A DNA stretch of 64,000 nucleotides from the NCBI RefSeq assembly GCF_004364155.1, contig NZ_SOAZ01000010.1, forward strand, positions 43,522-107,521, written 5' to 3'. The stretch comes from Fonticella tunisiensis (lineage in GTDB: Bacteria > Bacillota > Clostridia > Clostridiales > Caloramatoraceae). Of this stretch, positions 8,285-16,243 are shown in pieces (within the stretch, counting starts at the first letter, position 1; the number at the start of each line of letters is the position of its first letter). The notes under the pieces are model-generated. The model was not told the origin of the DNA. It saw only the letters and a list, made by a program, of their open reading frames with translations, and did no database searches. Position numbers and translations under genes: made by a program.

Positions 8285-9241
8285 TCAAATAGCTATTTTA
8301 TTGCTCCACTTGCCGCACCTGTCCCCAAAGCAGCCTACTGTCTCTTTATTATCCTCAATCCTCACAACTTCACATCGGTTAGAACATCCTTCGCATTCAA
8401 AGCTTTTTGAAACAAAGTTATTTTCTGCTATTACAAGACCTTTAAAATTAGTACTTCCTTTTTTGACCGCTGCATCCCTTGCTATTATAGCAGCTCCTAT
8501 TGCTCCCATCATATTATAATGCCTGGGTACGAAAATCTCATGTCCTATAGCGCTTTCAAAGGCAGTTCGCATTCCCCTGTTTGCTGCAACGCCGCCCTGG
8601 AAAAATATTTTTGGCTCTATATCCTTTCCTTTTGCAACGTTATTTAAGTAGTTTCTAACAAGGGCCTCGCAGAGCCCTCCTATTATATCCTCCTGATTGT
8701 ATCCAAGCTGCTGCTTATGAATCATATCCGATTCAGCAAAAACTGCACACCTTCCTGCAATCCTTACAGGATTTTTAGATTTTAAAGCATACTCCCCAAA
8801 ATCTTCAATTCCTATACCAAGCCTTTCAGCCTGTCTGTCAAGAAAGGACCCTGTTCCTGCGGCACATACCGTATTCATTGCAAAGTCGCTTACTACCCCA
8901 TCTTTGAGTATAATTATTTTTGAATCTTGTCCCCCTATTTCTATTATTGTCCTTACATCCTTATCTATCTCAAGGGCTGCAACAGCATGGGCCGTTATTT
9001 CATTCTTTACAGCGTCAGCACCTATAAGTGCTGATGCAATCTGCCTTCCACTTCCTGTTGTCCCCGCTGCCCCTATCTCTATTTCTCCATATTTATCCTT
9101 AAGCATCTTAAGCCCTTCCTGCACTGCCGCAATCGGTTTGCCTCTGGTCCTTAAATAAAGTCCCTCAACTACATTCATGCTTTCATCCAGCAAAACTACA
9201 TCGGTGCTCACTGAGCCAACATCAACACCCAGATAATACAT
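8285..9241 (-). CDS. 2-hydroxyacyl-CoA dehydratase activase-like ATPase (BadF/HgdC family)
   Basis: ASKHA-fold ATPase of 318 residues. The phosphate loop is GVDVGSVSTDVVLLD at the N-terminus. IEIGGQDSKIIIL is the adenosine region. VCAAGTGSFLDRQ and GRCAVFAESD carry the two Cys that in HgdC ligate a bridging [4Fe-4S] cluster. A C-terminal tail adds ECEGCSNRC and GCFGDRCGKW, a further possible metal site. I start at the ATG at 9241 (MYYLGVDVG), preceded by AAGGAG at 8 bases. It is followed at 56 bases by the Nudix gene and preceded by two activase-related genes. No dehydratase subunits are present, so the activated target is unknown. Confidence 0.88.
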   Translation of the reverse strand: MYYLGVDVGSVSTDVVLLDESMNVVEGLYLRTRGKPIAAVQEGLKMLKDKYGEIEIGAAGTTGSGRQIASALIGADAVKNEITAHAVAALEIDKDVRTIIEIGGQDSKIIILKDGVVSDFAMNTVCAAGTGSFLDRQAERLGIGIEDFGEYALKSKNPVRIAGRCAVFAESDMIHKQQLGYNQEDIIGGLCEALVRNYLNNVAKGKDIEPKIFFQGGVAANRGMRTAFESAIGHEIFVPRHYNMMGAIGAAIIARDAAVKKGSTNFKGLVIAENNFVSKSFECEGCSNRCEVVRIEDNKETVGCFGDRCGKWSNKIAI

Positions 9242-9713
9242 TTTTTCTTCTCCTTTCAAGTAAATCTATAAATGCCTCAATTCTGGTAACATACCCTGCT
9301 TCACCAGTCATCTCATCAACAACAAGGGGTCATAATTGGTTTGTATGAAATTCTGTTCAGCCTCCTGATTAGTTCATCAAAGCCTATATCCGATGGTGCA
9401 TCCACTACAACAAAGTCTACATGATATCCTAGTTTTTTCAATATATTTATTTGAAATTCACAGTATTCTCCAAATCTACATGGACCACAGCTTCCAGTGA
9501 TGATTACCGTATCCGCTCCTTGCTGTATACTATGTATGTAATTTCCAATCATAATTTTAAACGGAAGGCATATTTCTTCAGGAGAATAGAGGGAACCTAT
9601 TTCAATCGCATCTCTGTTATTCAGGGAAGGGATTACATAATCTACCCTAAACCCTCAAAAAGAGCTTTTGCGGCAATGTATACACTGCCAAGATGAGGAA
9701 TAGCAACTACCAA
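9222..9713 (-). pseudogene. CoA-dehydratase activase-related protein (DUF2229 type), internally deleted and frameshifted
   Basis: From a TTG at 9713, one base after the upstream gene's stop and behind GGAG, the frame reads LVVAIPHLGSVYIAAKALFE and then hits TAG. Restoring one G in the GGG run near 9638 continues it as VDYVIPSLNNRDAIEIGS and onward to GSCGPCRFGEYCE, a family hallmark. The text then jumps, in another frame near 9325, to the family C-terminus VVDEMTGEAGYVTRIEAF...DLLERRR. About 200 central residues are missing compared with relatives. The tail overlaps the start of the BadF-like gene. It is either a decayed gene or, less likely, a pair of sequencing errors plus a real deletion. 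Confidence 0.75.
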
Positions 9714-9714
9714 G

Positions 9715-10605
9715 CTAACATCTCCTTTCAAGCATATCGGTAAAGGCTTCTATTCTCGTGTCAAAACCCGCCTCTCCAGTATGTTCATCAATTTTCAGCA
9801 CCAGCAGAGGAATATCAGGTATATTTTGTTTAATTAGTTCTGTAATTACTGAGTCTATTCCACATGCAAAGGAAGATATATATATTATTCCATTTACCTT
9901 TTTGTTTCTTGCCATATGGGAAGCAAATCCATAGGAATTCCTTGCAAATGTCCAGAAAGGCCTTTTAAAAAGTCTGGCAACTTCCTCATCAATAAATCTG
10001 TCGTCTATGTTTTCCTCGGTAATAACCCCTACTCCAAGATTATTCAATTTTTTAACCAGGTTCATATTGACATAGTTGTCATATATGTTATATGGATGGC
10101 CGACAAGAGCTATATTTATCTTAAATCCTTCATCTTTTATGCCGTGTTTATATTCTCTCTGCCTGTTTATGGCCAACTCAAATGCTTTTTCGATTCTTCT
10201 CCTACTTGATGTTATCGCTCTTCCAACTTCCTCTGCCCACTCATAAAGCCTTTTAGGCGAATCTGCATATATCGGGGTTCTTGTTACTAAAGGTAAATCG
10301 GGTATACTGTTTATTACCATCTCTGGAAGGCCACAAAACTTTGGACAGATAAATTCTCTCTTCCTTATCCTCATAATTCTGGGAATCAAAATTAAGTCAC
10401 ATTTGCCCCTAAGATTCACTACATGACCATGAAAAATTTTAACAGGAAGGCATGCTTCATCTACACAGTATTTTACTCCATCGTCAAGTATATTCTTGCT
10501 TGTATCCATTGAGTGCAGTGTTTCAGCACCAAGTTCGTTAAAAAAAGTTTCAAAAAAAGGATTATATTTATAATAAAGCAGCCCTTTGGGAATACCTACA
10601 ATCAT
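9715..10605 (-). CDS. CoA-dehydratase activase-related protein (DUF2229 type)
   Basis: 296-residue cytoplasmic protein. It starts MIVGIPKGLLYYKYNPFFETF and ends IDEHTGEAGFDTRIEAFTDM, both typical of the activase-associated family that is often fused to BadF-type ATPases in larger proteins. Conserved Cys occur in KYCVDEACLPVK, CPKFCGLPE and SSFACGIDS and may bind an Fe-S cluster. It is the first gene of the activase operon and precedes its broken relative by one base. The family is linked by context to radical 2-hydroxyacyl-CoA dehydratases; the exact role is unknown. Confidence 0.82.
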   Translation of the reverse strand: MIVGIPKGLLYYKYNPFFETFFNELGAETLHSMDTSKNILDDGVKYCVDEACLPVKIFHGHVVNLRGKCDLILIPRIMRIRKREFICPKFCGLPEMVINSIPDLPLVTRTPIYADSPKRLYEWAEEVGRAITSSRRRIEKAFELAINRQREYKHGIKDEGFKINIALVGHPYNIYDNYVNMNLVKKLNNLGVGVITEENIDDRFIDEEVARLFKRPFWTFARNSYGFASHMARNKKVNGIIYISSFACGIDSVITELIKQNIPDIPLLVLKIDEHTGEAGFDTRIEAFTDMLERRC

Positions 10606-10861
10606 GGCAACCTCCGTAATGAAAATTTTCCATTAATATATTCTGACCAAATAACAATATTAATATACATAAACGAATCGGTTTAACTTTTATCCTGATT
10701 CTTTTATTTATATTAAAATTAACTTGTTATGCTGATTTTGGCTTTAAAGGACGCAATAACCTTACATCCTTTAAAAATTTTTAAAAAGCCATATTATTTT
10801 GGAACATTTCATGGTCATCAAGTATATATTAATATTGATCGAGTCATAAAGAGGTGAAATC

Positions 10862-11305
10862 ATGCCCCTTTCAGCAAGGGAACTTTTGGCAAGGCTCATT
10901 CGCTGTGAAGCTGAGGGAGAAGGCGAAGCAGGCATGAAAGCAGTAGCCACCGTAGTAATGAATAGAGTTCATATAGGATATGGTGAATATGCAAGGGTAG
11001 GTCAAGGGAACCTGCGCCGAGTAATTCTTCAGCCAAGACAGTTTACCTGTGCAATGACTACAGTTTATGGCCAGCCAAATCCTCAAAACATTTTTAATAT
11101 TCCAGCAGAACCTTTACACTATCAAATTGCTGACTGGGCTCTTATTGGAAACAAGCTCCCGGGAATAGAACTTGCTTTATGGTATTACAACCCCTTTGGC
11201 CCAATCTGCAGAACCTATTTCCCACCAAGCAGAACTGGAATTTATGTAACCAGGATAAGGGAGCATTGTTTCTATAATCCAACTTCTTTATATGCTAAAA
11301 CATGA
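10862..11305 (+). CDS. spore cortex-lytic hydrolase of the SleB/CwlJ family
   Basis: 147-residue Hydrolase_2 domain protein. It begins SARELLARLIRCEAEGEGEA, with the conserved glutamate of the EAxGE motif, and continues KAVATVVMNRV and RQFTC. It lacks a signal peptide and a peptidoglycan-binding domain, which is the CwlJ pattern; SleB is secreted. In Bacillus, CwlJ sits in the spore coat and degrades cortex on germination. The next gene resembles GerQ, the coat protein CwlJ depends on, which strengthens the CwlJ call. GAGGTG precedes the ATG at 10862. Confidence 0.85.
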   Translation: MPLSARELLARLIRCEAEGEGEAGMKAVATVVMNRVHIGYGEYARVGQGNLRRVILQPRQFTCAMTTVYGQPNPQNIFNIPAEPLHYQIADWALIGNKLPGIELALWYYNPFGPICRTYFPPSRTGIYVTRIREHCFYNPTSLYAKT

Positions 11306-11321
11306 TTTTAGGAGGTTATTT

Positions 11322-11792
11322 ATGTCAAAGAAGAACCAGTATGACAATGAGCCAGTTTTTGAACAGCCTACTTCCGGCTACTATTTCCCCCCAATGTTCA
11401 GATGTCCCCCTGAAGATGAAAGAAATATAGAAGATATGGATATGCAGCCTCCAACACCAGGACCTATGCCTGACATGGCTCCAGAAGGTGCTGCTCCCTT
11501 CATGATGCCGGGTATGCTTGGAACTGACACAGGACCTATGGATGGCCCAATAGCAGAGGAACCTTATCCGATAGAACCTCCACTTACAAACATTGCTTAT
11601 CTCCAGGCTTATTTAAGAACTCAAATAGGTAAGAGAGTAAGAATTGAATTTCTCATAGGCACAAACACTTTAACAGATAGATCCGGTACATTAACAGATG
11701 TCGGCATCAGCTACGTCATCCTCAGGGACCCATCAGGAGCAAGGGTCGTATGTGACCTATACTCAATTAAATTTGTTAATATTTTTGATTAA
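11322..11792 (+). CDS. GerQ-like spore coat protein
   Basis: 156-residue protein. Residues about 1-90 are low-complexity, rich in Pro, Met and Glu. The C-terminal about 65 residues form a compact domain: YLQAYLRTQIGKRVRIEFLI, then TLTDRSGTLTDVGISYVILR and DPSGARVVCDLYSIKF. This resembles the GerQ/YwdL domain of Bacillus, which is crosslinked into the coat and needed for CwlJ function. The ATG at 11322 follows AGGAGG; an upstream in-frame ATG at 11292 would overlap the cwlJ-like gene. It lies 16 bases downstream of that gene. The domain match is by pattern, so moderate certainty. Confidence 0.7.
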   Translation: MSKKNQYDNEPVFEQPTSGYYFPPMFRCPPEDERNIEDMDMQPPTPGPMPDMAPEGAAPFMMPGMLGTDTGPMDGPIAEEPYPIEPPLTNIAYLQAYLRTQIGKRVRIEFLIGTNTLTDRSGTLTDVGISYVILRDPSGARVVCDLYSIKFVNIFD

Positions 11793-11798
11793 TATTAA

Positions 11799-11826
11799 CA
11801 AAAGACTGCATTATGCAGTCTTTTTA
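11799..11826. terminator. bidirectional Rho-independent terminator
   Basis: AAAGACTGCAT and ATGCAGTCTTT form a near-perfect hairpin with A-run and T-run on either side. It serves the GerQ-like gene (plus) and the convergent dehydrogenase (minus). Confidence 0.88.
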
Positions 11827-12765
11827 ATATCCCTTTTTAAAATCAATTACGTTTTTAAGCTCTTCGTTGTTTATGTATCTTCTCATATTCTCATAAATTA
11901 TTTCAAACCTTCTATCGTTTCTTTTTTCAGAAATCCATGAGTTATGAGGTGTTATAATAACGTTATCCATATCCCACAGTGGGCTGTCACTACATAGGGG
12001 TTCCTGTTCAAAAACGTCAAGGGCAGCTCCACCTATTTTTCCACTTTTTAAATTATTAATTAATTCAATCTCATCTACAATGGCACCTCTTGAAACATTT
12101 ATTAAAAAGGAGCCCCTCTTCATTGCCTTAAATCTATCTTTATTTATAAGCCTGTGTGTCTTTGAAGTATACGGGATTGTAACAACTACGATATCGCATC
12201 TTCCCAAAACTTCATCTATTTTTTCTAAACTAAAGCACTCATCCAAGTCTCCAACAGTTCTTCCACTGGTGTTTATCCCTAAAAGCCTAACATCAAAACC
12301 TTTAAGCCGCTTTGCCGATTCTAAAGCTATATTACCTGTCCCTATAAATCCTACTGTCTTTCCATAAAGTTCTAATAAAGATGTATTAACCTTCCATATC
12401 TTTGTCTGCTGATTTCTATAAAAACTATAGCTTTGTTTTAGAAGCTCCAGAATTTTTAATACAACCCATTCACCAATTGGAATGCCGTATCCTCCTCTGT
12501 TATTGGTAAGTATTATTCCCTGCTTTTTAATGTATTCAATGGGAACTTGATCTATTCCAACGCTTGACAGTTGTATCCATTTCAAATTTCTCATTTTTTG
12601 AATATCCAGAGTCTTAAATGGATTATAGCATACCATAATCTCTGCATCCCCTATTTCATCGCTGTATGTCAATCCATCCTCTTTTACCACCAAAATATCA
12701 TACCCCAAACTTCTAAGTCTATCCATTTTCTCCTTACCATAATCATATGTAAAAAGAGCCTTCAT
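11824..12765 (-). CDS. D-isomer-specific 2-hydroxyacid dehydrogenase
   Basis: NAD-dependent dehydrogenase of 313 residues. The Rossmann loop is VGFIGTGNIALESAKRLKGF. The catalytic arginine is in NVSRGAIVDE, the glutamate in DVFEQEPL and the histidine in ITPHNSW. The family reduces 2-oxoacids; substrate (glycerate, phosphoglycerate or other) cannot be chosen. The start is ambiguous: the ATG at 12765 has AAGGGG 8 bases upstream, while ATGs at 12771 and 12795 are less well placed. It stands alone, convergent to the spore genes. Confidence 0.9.
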   Translation of the reverse strand: MKALFTYDYGKEKMDRLRSLGYDILVVKEDGLTYSDEIGDAEIMVCYNPFKTLDIQKMRNLKWIQLSSVGIDQVPIEYIKKQGIILTNNRGGYGIPIGEWVVLKILELLKQSYSFYRNQQTKIWKVNTSLLELYGKTVGFIGTGNIALESAKRLKGFDVRLLGINTSGRTVGDLDECFSLEKIDEVLGRCDIVVVTIPYTSKTHRLINKDRFKAMKRGSFLINVSRGAIVDEIELINNLKSGKIGGAALDVFEQEPLCSDSPLWDMDNVIITPHNSWISEKRNDRRFEIIYENMRRYINNEELKNVIDFKKGY

Positions 12766-12820
12766 TCCCATATCCCCTTTCTTATTTTTAATCATAATAA
12801 TTGTATGTCATCTTTATCTA

Positions 12821-13972
12821 TTATATATTAATGGAATTCCTCTTTGGAGGAAGGGGACCATAATATTGATAGTAATAGCACAATATTCTTCCGTTGTAGA
12901 GCTTTCTATTTTTGTCCGCCTTTCTTCCAAAAAGTTTTTGAAAGTCCGGATGAGCTGTAAGAATAAAATATGACCAGCTTTCAAGCTTTGAGAAAACCCT
13001 CCCCATCTCTTTATAAAGCTTTTCTATCTCCTTTATTTCACCAAGCCTTTCGCCATAGGGAGGGTTGCATATTATACATCCATATTTCTTTTTAGAGCTA
13101 AACTCCTCCACGGAAAGCTTTTGAAAGGCTATGTACTCTTCAACCCCGGCCTTTAGAGCATTTTTTCTCGCAGTTTTAAGTATCCTTCCATCTATATCTG
13201 ATGCCAGTATTCTAAATTTTTCCTTATTTATTCTGTTCCTTGCATCCCTTCTAATATCCTCCCACACCTCCTTGGGAATTTGAGGCCAATGCTCAGACAC
13301 AAAGCTTCTATTGAGCCCAGGCGCAATATTTTTTCCTATAAGTGCAGCTTCTATTGCTATGGTTCCTGAACCGCAGAATGGGTCTGCCAGTATCCTGGAT
13401 GGGTCCCAGCGGCTTAGAAGAACCAAAGCTGCTGCCAGAGTCTCCTTAAGGGGAGCCTCCCCTGCAAGTTCCCTGTAGCCCCTTTTATGAAGACCTGGTC
13501 CTGATGTATCTATTGTAAGAGTAGCAATATCCTTTAGAAGTGCAACCTCTATTTTATAGACAGGACCATCCTCCGGAAACCAGTCGACATTGTATTTTCT
13601 TTTCATAGATTCTACTATAGCCTTTTTTACTATAGCCTGACAGTCGGATACACTGAAGAGTGTAGATTTGACGGACTTCCCAACAACATGCATTTTCCCA
13701 TTTTGAGGTATTATTTCACCCCAATTTATCTTAAGTGTATTCTGAAAAAGCTCTTCAAAGGTTTCCGCCCTGAATTCATCTATTTTTATCAACACCCTGT
13801 CGGCTGTCCTTAGCCATATATTGCACAAAGCTATATCCATCTCATTCCCGGTGAAAGTTATTTTTCCATTTTCAACCTTTAAATTATCATACCCAAGGTT
13901 CCTCAGCTCCTGGGCTACAATAGATTCAAGTCCAAAGGTGGACGTTGCAATAAGAGTATAGTCCATATCCAT
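12821..13972 (-). CDS. THUMP-domain class I SAM-dependent RNA methyltransferase (RlmL/YpsC-like)
   Basis: 383 residues. The N-terminal THUMP RNA-binding region spans about residues 1-160. The methyltransferase domain follows, with ADPFCGSGTIAIEAALIG (SAM and catalytic region) and CNPPYGERLG (NPPY N6/N2-methyltransferase motif). The family methylates guanine N2 of 23S rRNA. At this length it corresponds to the RlmL half without the RlmK domain. Single gene, no obvious operon partners. Confidence 0.92.
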   Translation of the reverse strand: MDMDYTLIATSTFGLESIVAQELRNLGYDNLKVENGKITFTGNEMDIALCNIWLRTADRVLIKIDEFRAETFEELFQNTLKINWGEIIPQNGKMHVVGKSVKSTLFSVSDCQAIVKKAIVESMKRKYNVDWFPEDGPVYKIEVALLKDIATLTIDTSGPGLHKRGYRELAGEAPLKETLAAALVLLSRWDPSRILADPFCGSGTIAIEAALIGKNIAPGLNRSFVSEHWPQIPKEVWEDIRRDARNRINKEKFRILASDIDGRILKTARKNALKAGVEEYIAFQKLSVEEFSSKKKYGCIICNPPYGERLGEIKEIEKLYKEMGRVFSKLESWSYFILTAHPDFQKLFGRKADKNRKLYNGRILCYYYQYYGPLPPKRNSINI

Positions 13973-14188
13973 TCTCCATTCTTAATCTTATTTTCTCTTT
14001 ATTTTTTCCAGCATTTCCATTATATAATCCTATAATGAAGTTGGCAAATATACTTTACATATCTCACAACAGCACTTTGATTTAACCTGTTTGCTGCCTC
14101 AGCCATTTATTTTTAAAACGTTTTAATTAAGTTTATTTCTATAGATTAATTTTCTAAAAAGTATTAAAATATCTTTGGAGGTGATTTT

Positions 14189-15013
14189 ATGGCAGAGGCT
14201 TTATTAGACTATTTTATATTTAATGGCAGAATTTATAGCGTAAATGAATTCAACGAAAAATATATCGATAAGCATCCTTCCATTTATGAAGTAATAAGAA
14301 TCATTGAAGGAATTCCCCTTTTCCTTGAGGAACATTATGACAGACTTACAAATTCAGCTAAACTGCTGGGATATGATCTCAATATATCATTTGAAAACAT
14401 AAAAAATAACATCGTTAAGGCAATCCTGTTAAATAAGGTTGATAATTATAACATTAAAATAGTTATTAACAATCTTGGTTTTGAAAGCCCTGACGAATAT
14501 TTCTATTTTATAAAGAGCAGTTATCCTGATAAGGAAATGTATAAAAAAGGTGTAAACACAATACTCTATAAAGCCGTAAGAGAAAATCCAAATGCCAAGG
14601 TAATTAACCAGCGCTTAAGGGACGAAGTAAACAGGGTTTTAAATGAAACAGGATGCTATGAAGCTCTTCTCGTTAACCATGAAGGATTCATAACTGAGGG
14701 AAGCCGTTCAAACGTCTTTTTTATAAAGGGAAGCAGTATTTTGACTGCACCTGAAAAGGATGTGCTCTCAGGCATCACAAGACAAAGAATAATTAACCTA
14801 TGCAGAAAAAATGGTATAGAAGTTGTAGAAGCTCCTATAGCCTCAGACTCGATTAAGGATTTTCAGGCAGCTTTCATAAGCGGCACCTCGCCAAAGGTAC
14901 TGCCCATTTCGAAAATTGACAATTTTACTTTGGATACACGCAATAATCTGCTTTTAAACATTATGCATATATATGATTTTGAAATTGAAAACTACATAAA
15001 TGCTCACAAATAA
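14189..15013 (+). CDS. aminotransferase class IV (branched-chain / 4-amino-4-deoxychorismate lyase-like)
   Basis: Fold-type IV PLP enzyme of 274 residues. It has YEVIRIIEGIPLFLEEHYDRL near residue 33, the PLP lysine Lys137 in NAKVINQRLR, and ITEGSRSNVFFIKG with Glu170. Related enzymes are IlvE, D-amino-acid transaminase and PabC; the sequence does not settle which. GGAGGTG precedes the ATG at 14189. Monogenic, ending in a shared terminator with the desulfoferrodoxin gene. Confidence 0.87.
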   Translation: MAEALLDYFIFNGRIYSVNEFNEKYIDKHPSIYEVIRIIEGIPLFLEEHYDRLTNSAKLLGYDLNISFENIKNNIVKAILLNKVDNYNIKIVINNLGFESPDEYFYFIKSSYPDKEMYKKGVNTILYKAVRENPNAKVINQRLRDEVNRVLNETGCYEALLVNHEGFITEGSRSNVFFIKGSSILTAPEKDVLSGITRQRIINLCRKNGIEVVEAPIASDSIKDFQAAFISGTSPKVLPISKIDNFTLDTRNNLLLNIMHIYDFEIENYINAHK

Positions 15014-15060
15014 AAATGGCCCCTCTTTTTGAAAACTTTCATCAGAGGGGCATCTTTTTT
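15013..15060. terminator. bidirectional terminator
   Basis: GCCCCTCT (15019-15026) pairs with AGAGGGGC (15044-15051), flanked by A- and T-runs. It lies between the convergent aminotransferase and desulfoferrodoxin genes. Confidence 0.9.
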
Positions 15061-15442
15061 ACTTTGTTCTCCAGAGACCGTGAAGGTTACAGTATTCCCT
15101 AGCATATTGTATTTCTTCGTTATCCTGTAATTTAAAGAAAGCTTCCGGCTTTTCACCGGGTTTAAGATGCTGCCTGTATATCCTGCTTCCCGCATGAAGC
15201 TCAATCCATTCGATGTAATGAGTGTCCTGCATCGGATGCTCAACGCTCCCAACCTTAACTAAAACTCCACCATCAACCCTTTCAATAACTGGTACATGCT
15301 TTTCAGTTGCTGCATCAGTTGAATTTTCATCAAGCACTGCCATGGGTTTTTCACAGCAAATTAAAGTTGCATCCCCTCCGTGTAGCACTTCAACTATCAC
15401 TCCGCATCCTTCACATTTGTAAACCTGCTTTACTTCAATCAT
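15059..15442 (-). CDS. dfx: desulfoferrodoxin (superoxide reductase, two-iron type)
   Basis: Reduces superoxide to hydrogen peroxide in anaerobes. The N-terminal desulforedoxin centre I has Cys10, Cys13, Cys29 and Cys30. Centre II, the active iron site, has His49, His69, His75, Cys118 and His121, with Glu47 as the conserved outer residue. 127 residues is the normal length for a 2Fe-SOR. Cytoplasmic. GAGGA lies before the ATG. The peroxide it makes could be handled by the peroxiredoxin at 21.8 kb. Confidence 0.96.
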   Translation of the reverse strand: MIEVKQVYKCEGCGVIVEVLHGGDATLICCEKPMAVLDENSTDAATEKHVPVIERVDGGVLVKVGSVEHPMQDTHYIEWIELHAGSRIYRQHLKPGEKPEAFFKLQDNEEIQYAREYCNLHGLWRTK

Positions 15443-15536
15443 TCATAAATCCTCCTCGCATTTTAAATATAAGTTACTCTTTCTATAATATTTGTCATTT
15501 TCATAAATAAATTCATATTTAAACCATATTTAAAGT

Positions 15537-15644
15537 TTACCAGCTCGATTTCTTTAAACTCGGTATTTCTCCCTTATACACAAGTTCTCTAAAACATATT
15601 CTGCAAACTCCGAATTTACTAAGTACAGCATGGGGCCTTCCGCT
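15537..15644 (-). pseudogene. C-terminal fragment of ribosomal protein S14
   Basis: The minus strand reads [20 protein letters not shown] and then [14 protein letters not shown] before TAA, which is the C-terminal half of ribosomal protein S14, including the second CxxC of its zinc ribbon. An in-frame TAG lies two codons before this segment and no N-terminal half can be found in any frame upstream. It is therefore a fragment, not a working gene. It lies between dfx and a foldback repeat. Confidence 0.75.
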
Positions 15645-15746
15645 CTATGAAATAAATTCCATTATTTTAAATCTTCTTTACTTCCCCTTTCGAAGTCTAC
15701 GAAATTACAATATGTACTTAAAGTCATGTTTTCCATAAAAAACTAT

Positions 15747-15775
15747 TGATTCCATTTTTAAAGATGTATTATATT
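15747..15775 (+). promoter_or_regulatory. sigma-A-type promoter of the fetAB operon leader gene
   Basis: TTGATT at 15747-15752, a 17-base spacer and TTATAT at 15770-15775. It lies 35 bases before an ATG with a ribosome-binding site, and reads toward the fetAB-like genes. Confidence 0.6.
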
Positions 15776-15809
15776 CTTATAAAAGAAATAATTCGAGGTG
15801 TGAATTAAT

Positions 15810-16239
15810 ATGTATCAAAAAATTTTTTACAATTTAATTCGTTGTGCTACTCTGAAAAGTCCATTGGAATGAAAGCAGAAAGTTTCTACAGGCCGACGCT
15901 GCGATAAAAAATATATTTCATTCACCAGTACGCTTAGCAATGAAGTTCTAAGGCTCGGGATTTGAAAAATCAAGAACTTTCGTTAAACTCGCCTTGCTCA
16001 AACAAACGAAAGTTCTAGGATTTTTCTGCATCCCTTCGCCAAGAACTTCCAGTTGCCCGCTTTATGTGAATTTCATATATTTTTTATCTCCGCTTTAGTT
16101 CTTGAACTGGAACAACGGATTAATTTACTTTCATTAAATAATTTCTAAGCTTAATTCAAATGAAGGGACTATTTTCTTTAATCTACTTGATAAAATGCTG
16201 TCATCCATAACTAATCCCGAAGACTTATTTAAGGAGTGA
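15810..16239 (+). pseudogene. small leader gene of the fetAB operon, split by a foldback repeat
   Basis: An ATG at 15810 with GAGGTG 9 bases upstream opens MYQKIFYNL and then runs into the repeat element, where it stops. Beyond the element the same strand has an open stretch reading IISKLNSNEGTIFFNLLDKM and LSSITNPEDLFKE, with TGA at 16237 embedded in the ribosome-binding site of the next gene. I read this as the two ends of one small gene broken by insertion. I do not recognise the protein. Confidence 0.5.
15831..16126. repeat. MITE-like foldback repeat, best full copy
   Basis: About 296 bases. The ends are imperfect inverted repeats: TTAATTCGTTGTGCT on the left and the reverse complement of GGAACAACGGATTAA on the right. 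Inside, GATAAAAAATATATTTCATT pairs with its inverted copy near 16070-16088, and GAACTTTCGTT pairs with AACGAAAGTTC around the centre. The entire element can fold into one long hairpin. It encodes no protein. Related pieces occur at 2.6, 7.6, 24.1, 28.5, 50.5 and 56.6 kb. Confidence 0.8.
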
Positions 16240-16243
16240 TATA

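Noticed and set aside
9315..9330. Programmed frameshift in the activase-related gene
   Set aside because: About 200 residues are missing at the junction, so simple frameshifting would not restore a normal protein; decay explains it better.
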